From an uncultured Eubacteriaceae bacterium (lineage in GTDB: Bacteria; Bacillota; Clostridia; Lachnospirales; CAG-274), in assembly GCA_947167715.1 (NCBI GenBank), contig CAMVJD010000010.1, forward strand, positions 18,985-82,984: a stretch of DNA of 64,000 nucleotides. The letters run 5' to 3'. Every line of letters starts with the position of its first letter. Positions within the stretch are counted from its first letter, which is position 1. This document shows, one piece after another, positions 27,374-36,800 of the stretch. Both the position numbers and the translations under genes were made by a program. The notes beneath the pieces were generated by a model, which worked only from the letters and a program-made list of their open reading frames with translations, was not told where the DNA came from and did not search any database.

Positions 27374-27882
27374 GATATTTTCTTTATTTTTTATCCATTA
27401 TTATAAATCTGGTGCTGCAGTCTACTGTTTTTGAGCATATTACTCTTGCAGGCATAAAGCCAAACCTTATTTTGGTCGCTATAGTTTCCGTGGCCTGCCT
27501 GCGTGACGAAACGGAGGGCGCGGCATACGGCTTTTTTGCCGGCTTTTTGCAGGATAGCTTTTTTTCGGTATATATAGGCAGCTATGTGTTTTTATATACT
27601 TTTATAGGCTATTTTTGCGGCCTTTTGCTTAAAAGCTTTTACAGGGAAAACTTTATTTTGCCTATGGGCATAGCTGCTGCGGCTACCTTTATTTTTAACT
27701 TTGCATACTATATTATAAACGTGCTTTTGCGCGGATATACAAACGTAATGTATTTTATAGGCAGGATAATGCTGCCGGAAACCGTGTATAACGCACTTTT
27801 GATGCTTATTGTGTATAATATTTACTTATATATCAACAAATATCTTGAAGAAACCGAAAAATACAAGAGGAAGGTATTTTAA
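27370..27882 (+). CDS. mreD: Rod shape-determining protein MreD
   Basis: 170 aa, multi-TM, between mreC and pbp2. Confidence 0.88.
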   Translation: MRYFLYFLSIIINLVLQSTVFEHITLAGIKPNLILVAIVSVACLRDETEGAAYGFFAGFLQDSFFSVYIGSYVFLYTFIGYFCGLLLKSFYRENFILPMGIAAAATFIFNFAYYIINVLLRGYTNVMYFIGRIMLPETVYNALLMLIVYNIYLYINKYLEETEKYKRKVF

Positions 27883-30398
27883 TGAAAAACCCCTTTTATA
27901 GGCTGGCGGGCTGGATAAACCTGCGTATACTGATAATGTATCTTGTTATAGCGGGTATGTTTTGCGTACTAATAGTGCATCTTTATGACCTGCAGATAAC
28001 AAACGGCAGTTATTACAATAACGAGGTCAAGGGTACGGTCATCAGGGATATCGTGCTTACAGCCCCGCGCGGCAATATTTATGACAGATACGGGCGTCCG
28101 CTTGCGGTAAATACGTCGGCGTATACTATAAATCTCGACCCGAGCGTTAATGTGGAAAATATTAACGAGGTGCTTTTAAACCTTATTAAGGTACTGCACG
28201 AAAATAATATTGAAATAGAGACCGAGCTGCCCATTTCCCCTAATCTTCCGCATGTTTTTATGTTTGACGGCAGTCCGTCGCTTGAAAAACGCTGGAAAAG
28301 GGATATGGATTTTGACGATAATATTACGGCAAACGATGCATTTTACAAGCTTCGCGTTATGTTTGACATAGATTACGGCATGGATGACGAGGACTGTGTA
28401 GAGCTTATGGCTATGCGCTGTGCGCTGTATCAAAAGCGTTTTTCAAAGTATGTTCCGGTCACTGTTGCAACAAATGTATCGGAAGATATTATTACGCTTA
28501 TAAAGGAACACAGCGATACATATCCTGGCGTATATGTTGATGTTGTAACGCTGCGAAAATATCCTGCGGGAAAGCTTGTTTCGCATCTTTTGGGATATAC
28601 CGGCAAGATAACCGAAACAGAGCTTGCGACCCTGCAGCAGTACGGCTATACGCAAAATGACATTGTAGGTAAGGACGGTATAGAAAAAAGCTTCGAGCGC
28701 GAGCTGAACGGCACGGACGGCATAGAGTATGTTGAGGTAGACAGCCTGGGGCGCAGGATAAACATTATAGAGGACAGGACAGTCGAGCCTGTGCCGGGAA
28801 ATAATATTTTTCTTACAATAGACCTTGAAATGCAGCAAAAAGCCATGACGGCACTTGAAAACGCGCTTAAAAACGCACAGCTTAACCGTATGCTCGGCAG
28901 CGGCAAGGACAGCTACGGAACGCTGCAGCTGTTTTCGTCTATGGTAAAGGCCGATACCCTGCATATGGACGAGGTAATGGAGCATAATGATGCCACAAAA
29001 CAGGGAAATATACGAAAATATATTCTTTCTGTAGATACAACGGCAAGGACCGACCTGCCGCTTGCCCGACAGATACTTATTGACGGACTGGAACGCGGCA
29101 ATGTTTATTATAAAGATGTTTTTCTGGCTATGTGCGAACAGGGCGTTATAGCTGCCGACGATAATTTTAAAAGACGTGTCGATGTCGGCGAGATAGGCGC
29201 TATGCAGGCTGTTATAATGAAAATGCAGGAAGGTGTTGTAACACCGCAGATGACGGCACTTGATCCATGTACAGGCTCGGTGGTGATAACCGATGTCAAT
29301 ACGGGCGATATTATTGCAGCGGCCACATATCCGTCTTACGATAACAATAAGCTTGTAAATAAAATGGATAACAAGTATTATGTGCGTCTGCAAAACGATC
29401 CGACGACACCGCTTGTTTACAGACCATTTACGGAGCCGCGCGCGCCAGGCTCAACATTTAAAATGATAACCGCAACGGCTGCGCTTCAGGAGGGGATAAT
29501 AACCCCGAATACCTATATTACCGACCTTGGCGTATTTACCAGCGCAAACAAGCCTTACGCACGCTGCTGGATAGATTCAAGCGGCACCACGCACGGCTCG
29601 ATAAACGTATCTACGGCGCTGGAGGTTTCGTGTAACTACTTCTTTTACGAGGCTTCCTATCGTATGGGCAATGCCAAGACCGGCGAAACACAAAAGGGTA
29701 TCGATACGCTTAATAAATATATGCGTGCTTTCGGCCTTGACAGTCCTACAGGGGTTGAAATATACGAGCTTTACGATGCACTTAAAAATTACCCCAGCAA
29801 TATTTCGGGTCCGGAATATAAAAAATATATATACACGGCAAGAAACCCGGATATAGACCCGTATGAGCTGCGCTGGACGGACGGCGACACTATAAGAACG
29901 GCTATAGGTCAGGCGTTTAATAACTATACCTCGGCCATGCTTTCCAAATATGTTGCTGTTATAGCCAACGGCGGCACAAGGTATTCGCTGCACTTTATGG
30001 ATGAGATAAGGACGGCGGACGGCTCCCTTAAACAAAGCTATACGCCCGTAGAGGAGGAGCATATCGAGATCGCTCCGCAAAATTTAAAGGCTATACACAG
30101 GGGTATGCTTCAGGTTACAAAGGGCAGCAAGGGTACGTTAAGAAAATATTTTGAAAACTTCCCCATAAATGTTGCGGCAAAGTCGGGTACTGCGCAGGAG
30201 TCGTCGCTCAGGGCGGAGCATACCACCTTTGTTGCGTTTGCACCCTATGAAAAACCGGAAATATCCGTTGCCGTTATAATACCCTTCGGTACCAACGATA
30301 CAGGCCCCGCATATCAGGTGGGCAAGGACGTTATTTACGGATATCTTACAAAAACAAGCGCACCGGAGACCGCAGCGCAGAATATAGTGACGCATTAA
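27882..30398 (+). CDS. Penicillin-binding protein 2 (class B transpeptidase)
   Basis: APRGNIYDRYGRPLA; PGSTFKM (SXXK); SCN; KSGTAQ. Confidence 0.94.
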   Translation: MKNPFYRLAGWINLRILIMYLVIAGMFCVLIVHLYDLQITNGSYYNNEVKGTVIRDIVLTAPRGNIYDRYGRPLAVNTSAYTINLDPSVNVENINEVLLNLIKVLHENNIEIETELPISPNLPHVFMFDGSPSLEKRWKRDMDFDDNITANDAFYKLRVMFDIDYGMDDEDCVELMAMRCALYQKRFSKYVPVTVATNVSEDIITLIKEHSDTYPGVYVDVVTLRKYPAGKLVSHLLGYTGKITETELATLQQYGYTQNDIVGKDGIEKSFERELNGTDGIEYVEVDSLGRRINIIEDRTVEPVPGNNIFLTIDLEMQQKAMTALENALKNAQLNRMLGSGKDSYGTLQLFSSMVKADTLHMDEVMEHNDATKQGNIRKYILSVDTTARTDLPLARQILIDGLERGNVYYKDVFLAMCEQGVIAADDNFKRRVDVGEIGAMQAVIMKMQEGVVTPQMTALDPCTGSVVITDVNTGDIIAAATYPSYDNNKLVNKMDNKYYVRLQNDPTTPLVYRPFTEPRAPGSTFKMITATAALQEGIITPNTYITDLGVFTSANKPYARCWIDSSGTTHGSINVSTALEVSCNYFFYEASYRMGNAKTGETQKGIDTLNKYMRAFGLDSPTGVEIYELYDALKNYPSNISGPEYKKYIYTARNPDIDPYELRWTDGDTIRTAIGQAFNNYTSAMLSKYVAVIANGGTRYSLHFMDEIRTADGSLKQSYTPVEEEHIEIAPQNLKAIHRGMLQVTKGSKGTLRKYFENFPINVAAKSGTAQESSLRAEHTTFVAFAPYEKPEISVAVIIPFGTNDTGPAYQVGKDVIYGYLTKTSAPETAAQNIVTH

Positions 30399-30529
30399 AC
30401 AAAAAAATGCGGGTTTATTGTAAATATTTGCGGTCAAAAAATAATGCATTTTCCTTCAATATCTGTTAATATATTTTTACGGGGTATTTTATGCCCCGCA
30501 GATATTGCTGAATTTGGGAGGATATACAA

Positions 30530-31324
30530 ATGACTGAAATAATAGTTGTAACATCCGGCAAGGGCGGTGTCGGAAAGACCACGACCTCGGCAAACCTCGG
30601 TACGGGGCTTGCAATGCAGGGCAAAAAGGTGGCTATGATAGATGCGGATATAGGCCTGAGAAATCTGGATGTGATAGTCGGGCTTGAAAACCGCATCGTC
30701 TACGACCTTATAGATGTGGTAGAGGGGCATTGCCGCCTTAAGCAGGCGCTTATTAAGGACAAGCGCTGTGATACGCTTTTTCTTATGCCTGCGGCGCAGA
30801 CAAAGGACAAGGATGCCGTTACGCCCGAGCAGATGCTGAAGCTTTGCAATGCGCTGCGCGAGGAGGAGTTTGATTATGTGATAATCGACTGCCCCGCAGG
30901 TATAGAGCAGGGGTTCAGAAATGCTATAGCAGGTGCCGACAGGGCGGTCGTGGTCACTACGCCCGAGGTCTCTGCCGTGCGCGATGCGGACAGGATAATA
31001 GGCATGCTTAATGCAAACGGTCTGGGAAGCCCGAAGCTTATTTTAAACCGAATACGTCCCCAGCTTGTCAAAAAGGGAGATATGATGAGCGTTGAGGATG
31101 TAAGCGAGATACTTGCGGTAGATATACTCGGTATCGTGCCGGATGATGAAAATATAGTGGTATGCGCCAACAAGGGCGAGCCGGCTGTTATAAACAGCAA
31201 TTCGCCTGCGGGACAGGCATATCGCAATATCGTCAAAAGAATAATAGGGTACGAGGTGCCTTTTATGGACCTTGAAAAAAAGGAAGGCTTTATGGGAAAA
31301 ATAAAAAAGCTTTTCGGTGCATAA
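30530..31324 (+). CDS. minD: Septum site-determining protein MinD
   Basis: VVTSGKGGVGKTTTSANLGTGLA deviant Walker A; IDADIGLRNLDVIVGLENRIVYDL; C-terminal amphipathic FMGKIKKLFGA. Confidence 0.97.
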   Translation: MTEIIVVTSGKGGVGKTTTSANLGTGLAMQGKKVAMIDADIGLRNLDVIVGLENRIVYDLIDVVEGHCRLKQALIKDKRCDTLFLMPAAQTKDKDAVTPEQMLKLCNALREEEFDYVIIDCPAGIEQGFRNAIAGADRAVVVTTPEVSAVRDADRIIGMLNANGLGSPKLILNRIRPQLVKKGDMMSVEDVSEILAVDILGIVPDDENIVVCANKGEPAVINSNSPAGQAYRNIVKRIIGYEVPFMDLEKKEGFMGKIKKLFGA

Positions 31325-31336
31325 GAGAGGGGAGAG

Positions 31337-31618
31337 TTGTATATGTTGTTTAATTTTTTGGACTTTATCCGAAAAAACAGCGGCGAATCCAAGCAGGTCG
31401 CAAAGGACCGTCTTAAAATGGTCATTATGAACGACCGCGTTAATATGCAGCTGATAGAGGATATAAAGTACGATATTATCGGGGTAATTAAAAATTATAT
31501 GGAAATAGACGAGGATAATTTTCAAATATCCATTCGCCAATCGTCAAATAATGCTGCGGGTACGAAAATGCCGGTGCTTTTTGCCGATTTTCCCATAAAG
31601 AAGATTTATAAGAATTGA
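31337..31618 (+). CDS. minE: Cell division topological specificity factor MinE
   Basis: SKQVAKDRLKMVIMNDRVNMQLIEDIKYDIIGVIKNYMEID; directly after minD. Confidence 0.93.
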   Translation: MYMLFNFLDFIRKNSGESKQVAKDRLKMVIMNDRVNMQLIEDIKYDIIGVIKNYMEIDEDNFQISIRQSSNNAAGTKMPVLFADFPIKKIYKN

Positions 31619-31631
31619 GTGGACATTTTTT

Positions 31632-32768
31632 ATGCTTACAAAAAAACAGCTTTCGGCGTTTGACTTTATTTTGCTGGCGCTTGTGATCGTGCTGGTGGCC
31701 TGCGGGATAACGGCAATAGGAAGCGCAACCAGGATAAATATAAACGGGCCCGAGGGTGAATACCGCAATCAGATGATATGGTTCGCCACGGGAATGATAC
31801 TTTTGCTTATCATATCGTTTATAGATTATCATACCATTTCAAAATTTTTTGTGCCTATATATGTTTTTAATATTTTTGTGCTTGTTTTGGTGCTTTTAAT
31901 AGGCGACGGAGACGAGATAGGCGTGCGCAGATGGCTGTTTGGATTACAGCCCTCGGAGTTCGCAAAAATTTTTATGATAATTTTTTTGTCGAAATTTATT
32001 GACAAATACCAAAAAAAGATTAATAATATAGGTATACTGCTTTTGGTATGTCTGTTGACCGCAGTTCCGTTTTTGCTTATCAAAAAACAGCCTTCGCTTT
32101 CGGCAAGTCTGGTTTTGATCGCTATTCTTGGGGTGGAGCTGTTCGCAGGCAGACTGAGCTATAAATACATACTGTTTGTTTTGCTGGTGACGCTGTCGCT
32201 TGTTATAATCATTTATGTAGACCTTTTAAGGGAAAACCATCCCCTGCTTAAAGGTGTGCTTAAAATGGAGGACTATCAGATATCGCGTCTGACGGACTTT
32301 CTTAATAAGGACTATTCCAGCAGTACATATTATCAGACCAAGCATTCCATCTGGGCCATCGGTTCCGGTCAGCTGCGCGGTAAGGGGCTTTATAACGGCA
32401 CCGTAAACCAGCTCAGCTACCTGCCCGAGAGCCACAATGATTTCGTGTTTGCCGTTATAGGTGAGGAGTTTGGGTTTCTGGGCTGCCTTGCGGTCATACT
32501 TGTAATGTTTTCAATTATTACAAGATGTTTTATTATCGCCGCAAAAGCAACGGATAATCTTGGCAGACTTATTGCCGTAGGGGTAGGCGGTATGTTTGCA
32601 TTCCAAACCTTTGTAAACATTGGCGTGGTTACAGGGCTTTTGCCTAACACGGGTATGACTTTCCCGTTTTTAAGCTACGGCGGAAGCTCCATATGGACCA
32701 ATATGCTTGCTGTAGGTCTGGTATTAAATGTCGGTATGTGTAAACCAAAATCTATGTTTGAGGGGTGA
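31632..32768 (+). CDS. rodA: Rod shape-determining SEDS protein RodA
   Basis: SEDS motifs LQPSEFAKI, HNDFVFAVIGEEFGFLG, LPNTGMTFPFLSYGGSS. Confidence 0.94.
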   Translation: MLTKKQLSAFDFILLALVIVLVACGITAIGSATRININGPEGEYRNQMIWFATGMILLLIISFIDYHTISKFFVPIYVFNIFVLVLVLLIGDGDEIGVRRWLFGLQPSEFAKIFMIIFLSKFIDKYQKKINNIGILLLVCLLTAVPFLLIKKQPSLSASLVLIAILGVELFAGRLSYKYILFVLLVTLSLVIIIYVDLLRENHPLLKGVLKMEDYQISRLTDFLNKDYSSSTYYQTKHSIWAIGSGQLRGKGLYNGTVNQLSYLPESHNDFVFAVIGEEFGFLGCLAVILVMFSIITRCFIIAAKATDNLGRLIAVGVGGMFAFQTFVNIGVVTGLLPNTGMTFPFLSYGGSSIWTNMLAVGLVLNVGMCKPKSMFEG

Positions 32769-33172
32769 TAAAATTGAATATTGCATTAATTGCACACGAC
32801 AACAAAAAAATCCTGATGGAAAATTTGTGTATTGCATACAGGCATATTCTTATCAAGCACAATCTTTTTGCAACCGGTACCACCGGACAGCTTGTTGAAG
32901 AAACGGCAAACCTTAATATCAACAAGTATCTGGCGGGACATCTTGGCGGTGAGCAGCAGCTTGGCTCACAGATAGCAAACAACGACATCGACCTTGTTAT
33001 CTTCCTGCGCGATCCGGTCACAAGCAAAAATTATGAGCCTGATATACATTCTGTTTTAAGACTGTGTGACATACATAATATACCGCTTGCATCAAATCTT
33101 GCAACGGCAGAGGCGCTTTTGCTTGCGCTTGACCGCGGCGACCTGGATTGGAGAAACATAATCAAACAGTGA
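32765..33172 (+). CDS. mgsA: Methylglyoxal synthase
   Basis: IALIAHDNKK, LFATGTTG, HLGGEQQLGSQIA, VIFLRDPV. TTG at 32774 is a plausible alternative start given GAGGGGTGA spacing. Confidence 0.94.
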   Translation: MIKLNIALIAHDNKKILMENLCIAYRHILIKHNLFATGTTGQLVEETANLNINKYLAGHLGGEQQLGSQIANNDIDLVIFLRDPVTSKNYEPDIHSVLRLCDIHNIPLASNLATAEALLLALDRGDLDWRNIIKQ

Positions 33173-33219
33173 TCTGCTGCGTTATTTCGGGATCTTTAAA
33201 AGAAAAGAGGTATTATTAA

Positions 33220-33633
33220 ATGAAAAAGTTTATTGAGGAATTTAAGGCGTTCGCTCTTAAGGGTAATGTAATGGATATGGCAGTCGGTGTTATTATCGGT
33301 GCTGCGTTTGGAAATATCGTGACCGCGCTTACCGAAAACATCATCAATCCTCTTATCGGCTGCATCGGCAACCCCGAGGTAAACGGCCTTACATTTAACC
33401 TTATCAAGGGACAGGTCATCGACCTTGGCGCGTTTATTACGGCTGTTATCAATTTCCTTATTATGGCACTTGTTCTTTTCTGCCTGCTCAAGTCTATAAA
33501 CAAGATGATGGAATTGGGCAAAAAGAAAGAGGAAGAGGCTGCTCCCACAACAAAGGAGTGTCCTTTCTGCAAGTGTGACGACCTTCACCTTGAGGCTACA
33601 CGCTGTCCTCACTGCGGAAGCGAATTAAAGTAA
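33220..33633 (+). CDS. mscL: Large-conductance mechanosensitive channel MscL with C-terminal zinc-ribbon-like tail
   Basis: GNVMDMAVGVIIGAAFGNIVTAL; tail CPFCKCDDLHLEATRCPHCGSELK. Confidence 0.95.
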   Translation: MKKFIEEFKAFALKGNVMDMAVGVIIGAAFGNIVTALTENIINPLIGCIGNPEVNGLTFNLIKGQVIDLGAFITAVINFLIMALVLFCLLKSINKMMELGKKKEEEAAPTTKECPFCKCDDLHLEATRCPHCGSELK

Positions 33634-33867
33634 TTTTTCCTTATATTATCTATAATATATAAAAAATGGGGTTGAAACATTAAAGATATAATGCTTTGAT
33701 GCAACAGCTCCTTTTTTACTGATTTTTTGCGTATTACAGGTTATTTAAGAATATTACAAAATTATTTTTATAATTTTCTTCAAAAGGATTGATTATTTTT
33801 AAAAAATAGTTTATAATCTAATTAATAGGCGCTTTTATGCCAAATAACAAAAGAAAGGAGCAATTCT

Positions 33868-36800
33868 ATGAAGAAACAAAGAATTTTAGCGTCAATTTTG
33901 GCTGCAATAATGACGTTAAGTACGATTTCTTCAAATGTTTTCGCTGCGGACAGCGCTGCTGCCGAAAGCATCGCATTGGAAGAGTCTGTAGTAAGTGCTT
34001 CTGCATTTGATGCAAAAGAGGCTGTTACAGAAGATGACAGTGATGCGGGCATTGGTGAAGTCAAGGCTTTTGCCGATGGATTTGAATCCGGCGGTATGGG
34101 TAACGTAGGCGTAAAACATTTTACGGTAACCGAGGAAAGCGGCTCTGTTACACTTGCAAATGCAACTGTAAACAAGGGTAAGTTCTCCGATAGTGCCGAC
34201 AATTATGCTTATTATGCAAAACAGGTGTCTACAGACAATGATTTTGTGTTAAAGGCAACTGTAAGTATCAATAATTACAATAAACAGGACGGTGCATCCA
34301 ATCCTCACCAGTCCTCGTTTGGTATAGTGGGTTTTGATAAAAAATACACTTCCGACAATACCTATGCAAGTCAGCTGTTTTTAGGCGCATACACAGATAA
34401 AAGCTCTAATCCCGCTTCTATTTGCGCTATCAGCCGCCACGAAACAGATGCAAAAAAGACCATACACGAAAAGCTTTCGGAATCTTTCCCGAATGCTACA
34501 AAAGAGGGCACATTTGCCCTTGTGCTTAAAAAATCCGGCACAAATTACCTTATGGAATGTGACGGCAATACCTTTACATTAAGCGATCCAGAGCTTTTTG
34601 TTAACGGTACGGCTTATTTCGGCTTCTATATTGCGCGTAATGCGGATATCACAATATCGGATATAGAATTTACCGAGGACACAAGAAAGGTAGTTTCGCT
34701 TGATATCAAGCAGCTTCCCGATAAGCTTACCTACAGCCTTGGCGACAAGGTAGACCTTACCGGCGCCGTTGTAGAGGCGATCTACGATGATAACACTACA
34801 GAAACACTTGATGTAAAGGATATCGTTGTAAGCGGCTTTGACTCTGCAACAAGCGGCACAAAAACAATGTATCTTAACAAGGGTACCGCATCGGCTGCGG
34901 TTGAATATACCGTAATTTCCAACGGTATCGTTGAATTAAACCTTGTTACCGAGCCTTATATCAACGAATATACCGCTGATATGCGTTTCAGTACGGAGGG
35001 TACAAAGGTTCAGGCTGTTTTAAACACAGGCGAGACCATGGACCTTATCGACATTAACGAATATGATGAGGCAACCGCAAAGGATGAGGAAAAGAGTGTA
35101 CCCAAGTATGCTTTCTATCTTGACGGCAAGGAAATAAACGGAGACTACATCTTTACTTCTGCCGATGCGGGCAGCAAAAATGTAGAGATCAGGGCTATCT
35201 CCTCCGAGGATATTGAAGCAAACGATAAGTCCGTTGCTTATCCGATAGAAGTCAAGTCAAATCAGCTTACATCTATGCGTATATTCAGCAGCGCAATAAA
35301 GGAAAGATATTTTGTAGGCGATGAATACGATCCTACGGGTATGGTTATCCGCGGTATATATACAGGCAATGACGGCTCTTCCGTTACGGCCGTGATACCC
35401 GAGGAGGATTATACTATCGATGCACCTGCATTTGACAGCGCAGGCACAAAGACCGTAAAGATATCATCAAGAATAAATCCGTCTGTTTTCCTTACTATTG
35501 ATATTGATGTACAGGCACCCTCGTTTATTGAATACAGAGTAATGGATTATCCCGTTATGACTATAACACAGGGTTCAGACTTTGTTCCCGGCGACCTTAA
35601 AGTCGGTGCATATTTTACAAACAGAACTTATGAAGAGCTGAAAGACAGTGAATATAGTATAGATCTTTCGGGCTTTGACAGCTCAAAGGTAGGTACAACT
35701 ACGGTAAATATCAATATAAACGGCAAATACGGTTCACAGACCATACCGCTTACACTTACCGTTAAGGAAAACGAAACACAGATCTGGCGTCATACTTATT
35801 TCGGTGCATCCACAAAGGCTGCCTCAGATTACGCAAAGGTAAATACCGAGGGCGCACAGGAGGCCGAATATTCGGAGGATGGCAAGATCGTTAAAAACAG
35901 CAATGTTATTGCGGAAAGTAACGGTAAATACTATGCACTTTCCGGTATTCCCGATGTATCCGTTTCTTCGATCGGCGGTGCAGGTAAAATAACCGCAGAT
36001 AACGACGGTATTTCTTATTACTTTACAAGGCTTGCAGCCGATAAGAACTTTACAATGAACGCTACACTTACCGTTGATTATTATCTTACCGATAATGATG
36101 ATACACAAAGAAACGGTCAGGAAGCATTTGGTATCATGGTTCGTGATGCCGTTCCGTTTGTAAGCGAGGACGAGGATCCCGCAAAGGTAACAAGCGACTC
36201 TATTTCCGTTGCAAGTGCGGATATCGCCGCAAAGGATGCCGTAACAGGTGAGCCTGCGCTTTTAAAATCAAACGGTACATTTGCATCAAATATGGCTATT
36301 ATAGGCGGCTGTGCAGATGCCAACTATCCTTCGCCGGATGATGTAAGCTTTATCAGAAAGTCTACAAGCAACAGGATCAATCTTCTTGCAAGACTTGGCA
36401 CTACAGACCATATTGACGGCGGCGGCGCCGAAAAGCGCGGCTACTATAAAATCAGCGAAACATTCCCCAAGGTAGGCAATGTTTATGATGTACAGGTAAG
36501 AAAAGTCGGCGATTCCATCTATGCAAGATGCTACGATCGTCAGACAGGCAAAACCATGGAAACATATCAGTACTTTGGCGAGGGCTTTGTAGATTCTCTT
36601 GACAAGGAAAATATGTATGTTGGTATTTTTGCCGCAAGAAAAGCTACAGTTACCGCAACAAATATTGAGCTTTTTGAAACAGATCCCGAGACGGATATTC
36701 AAAAATATACCTTATCGGAATCACCCACAGCACCTACATTAACTGTTGTATCTCCTTACTTTACAACACTTCAGGAATATCCTCTTATTCTCAAAGCAGG

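Noticed and set aside
28443-29393. 316-aa minus-strand ORF inside pbp2
   Set aside because: Fully antisense to the well-supported PBP2 gene; Cys/His/Arg/Tyr-rich composition is typical of shadow ORFs.
28176-30080. Other overlapping minus-strand ORFs within pbp2
   Set aside because: Shadow ORFs caused by low stop-codon frequency opposite a long gene.
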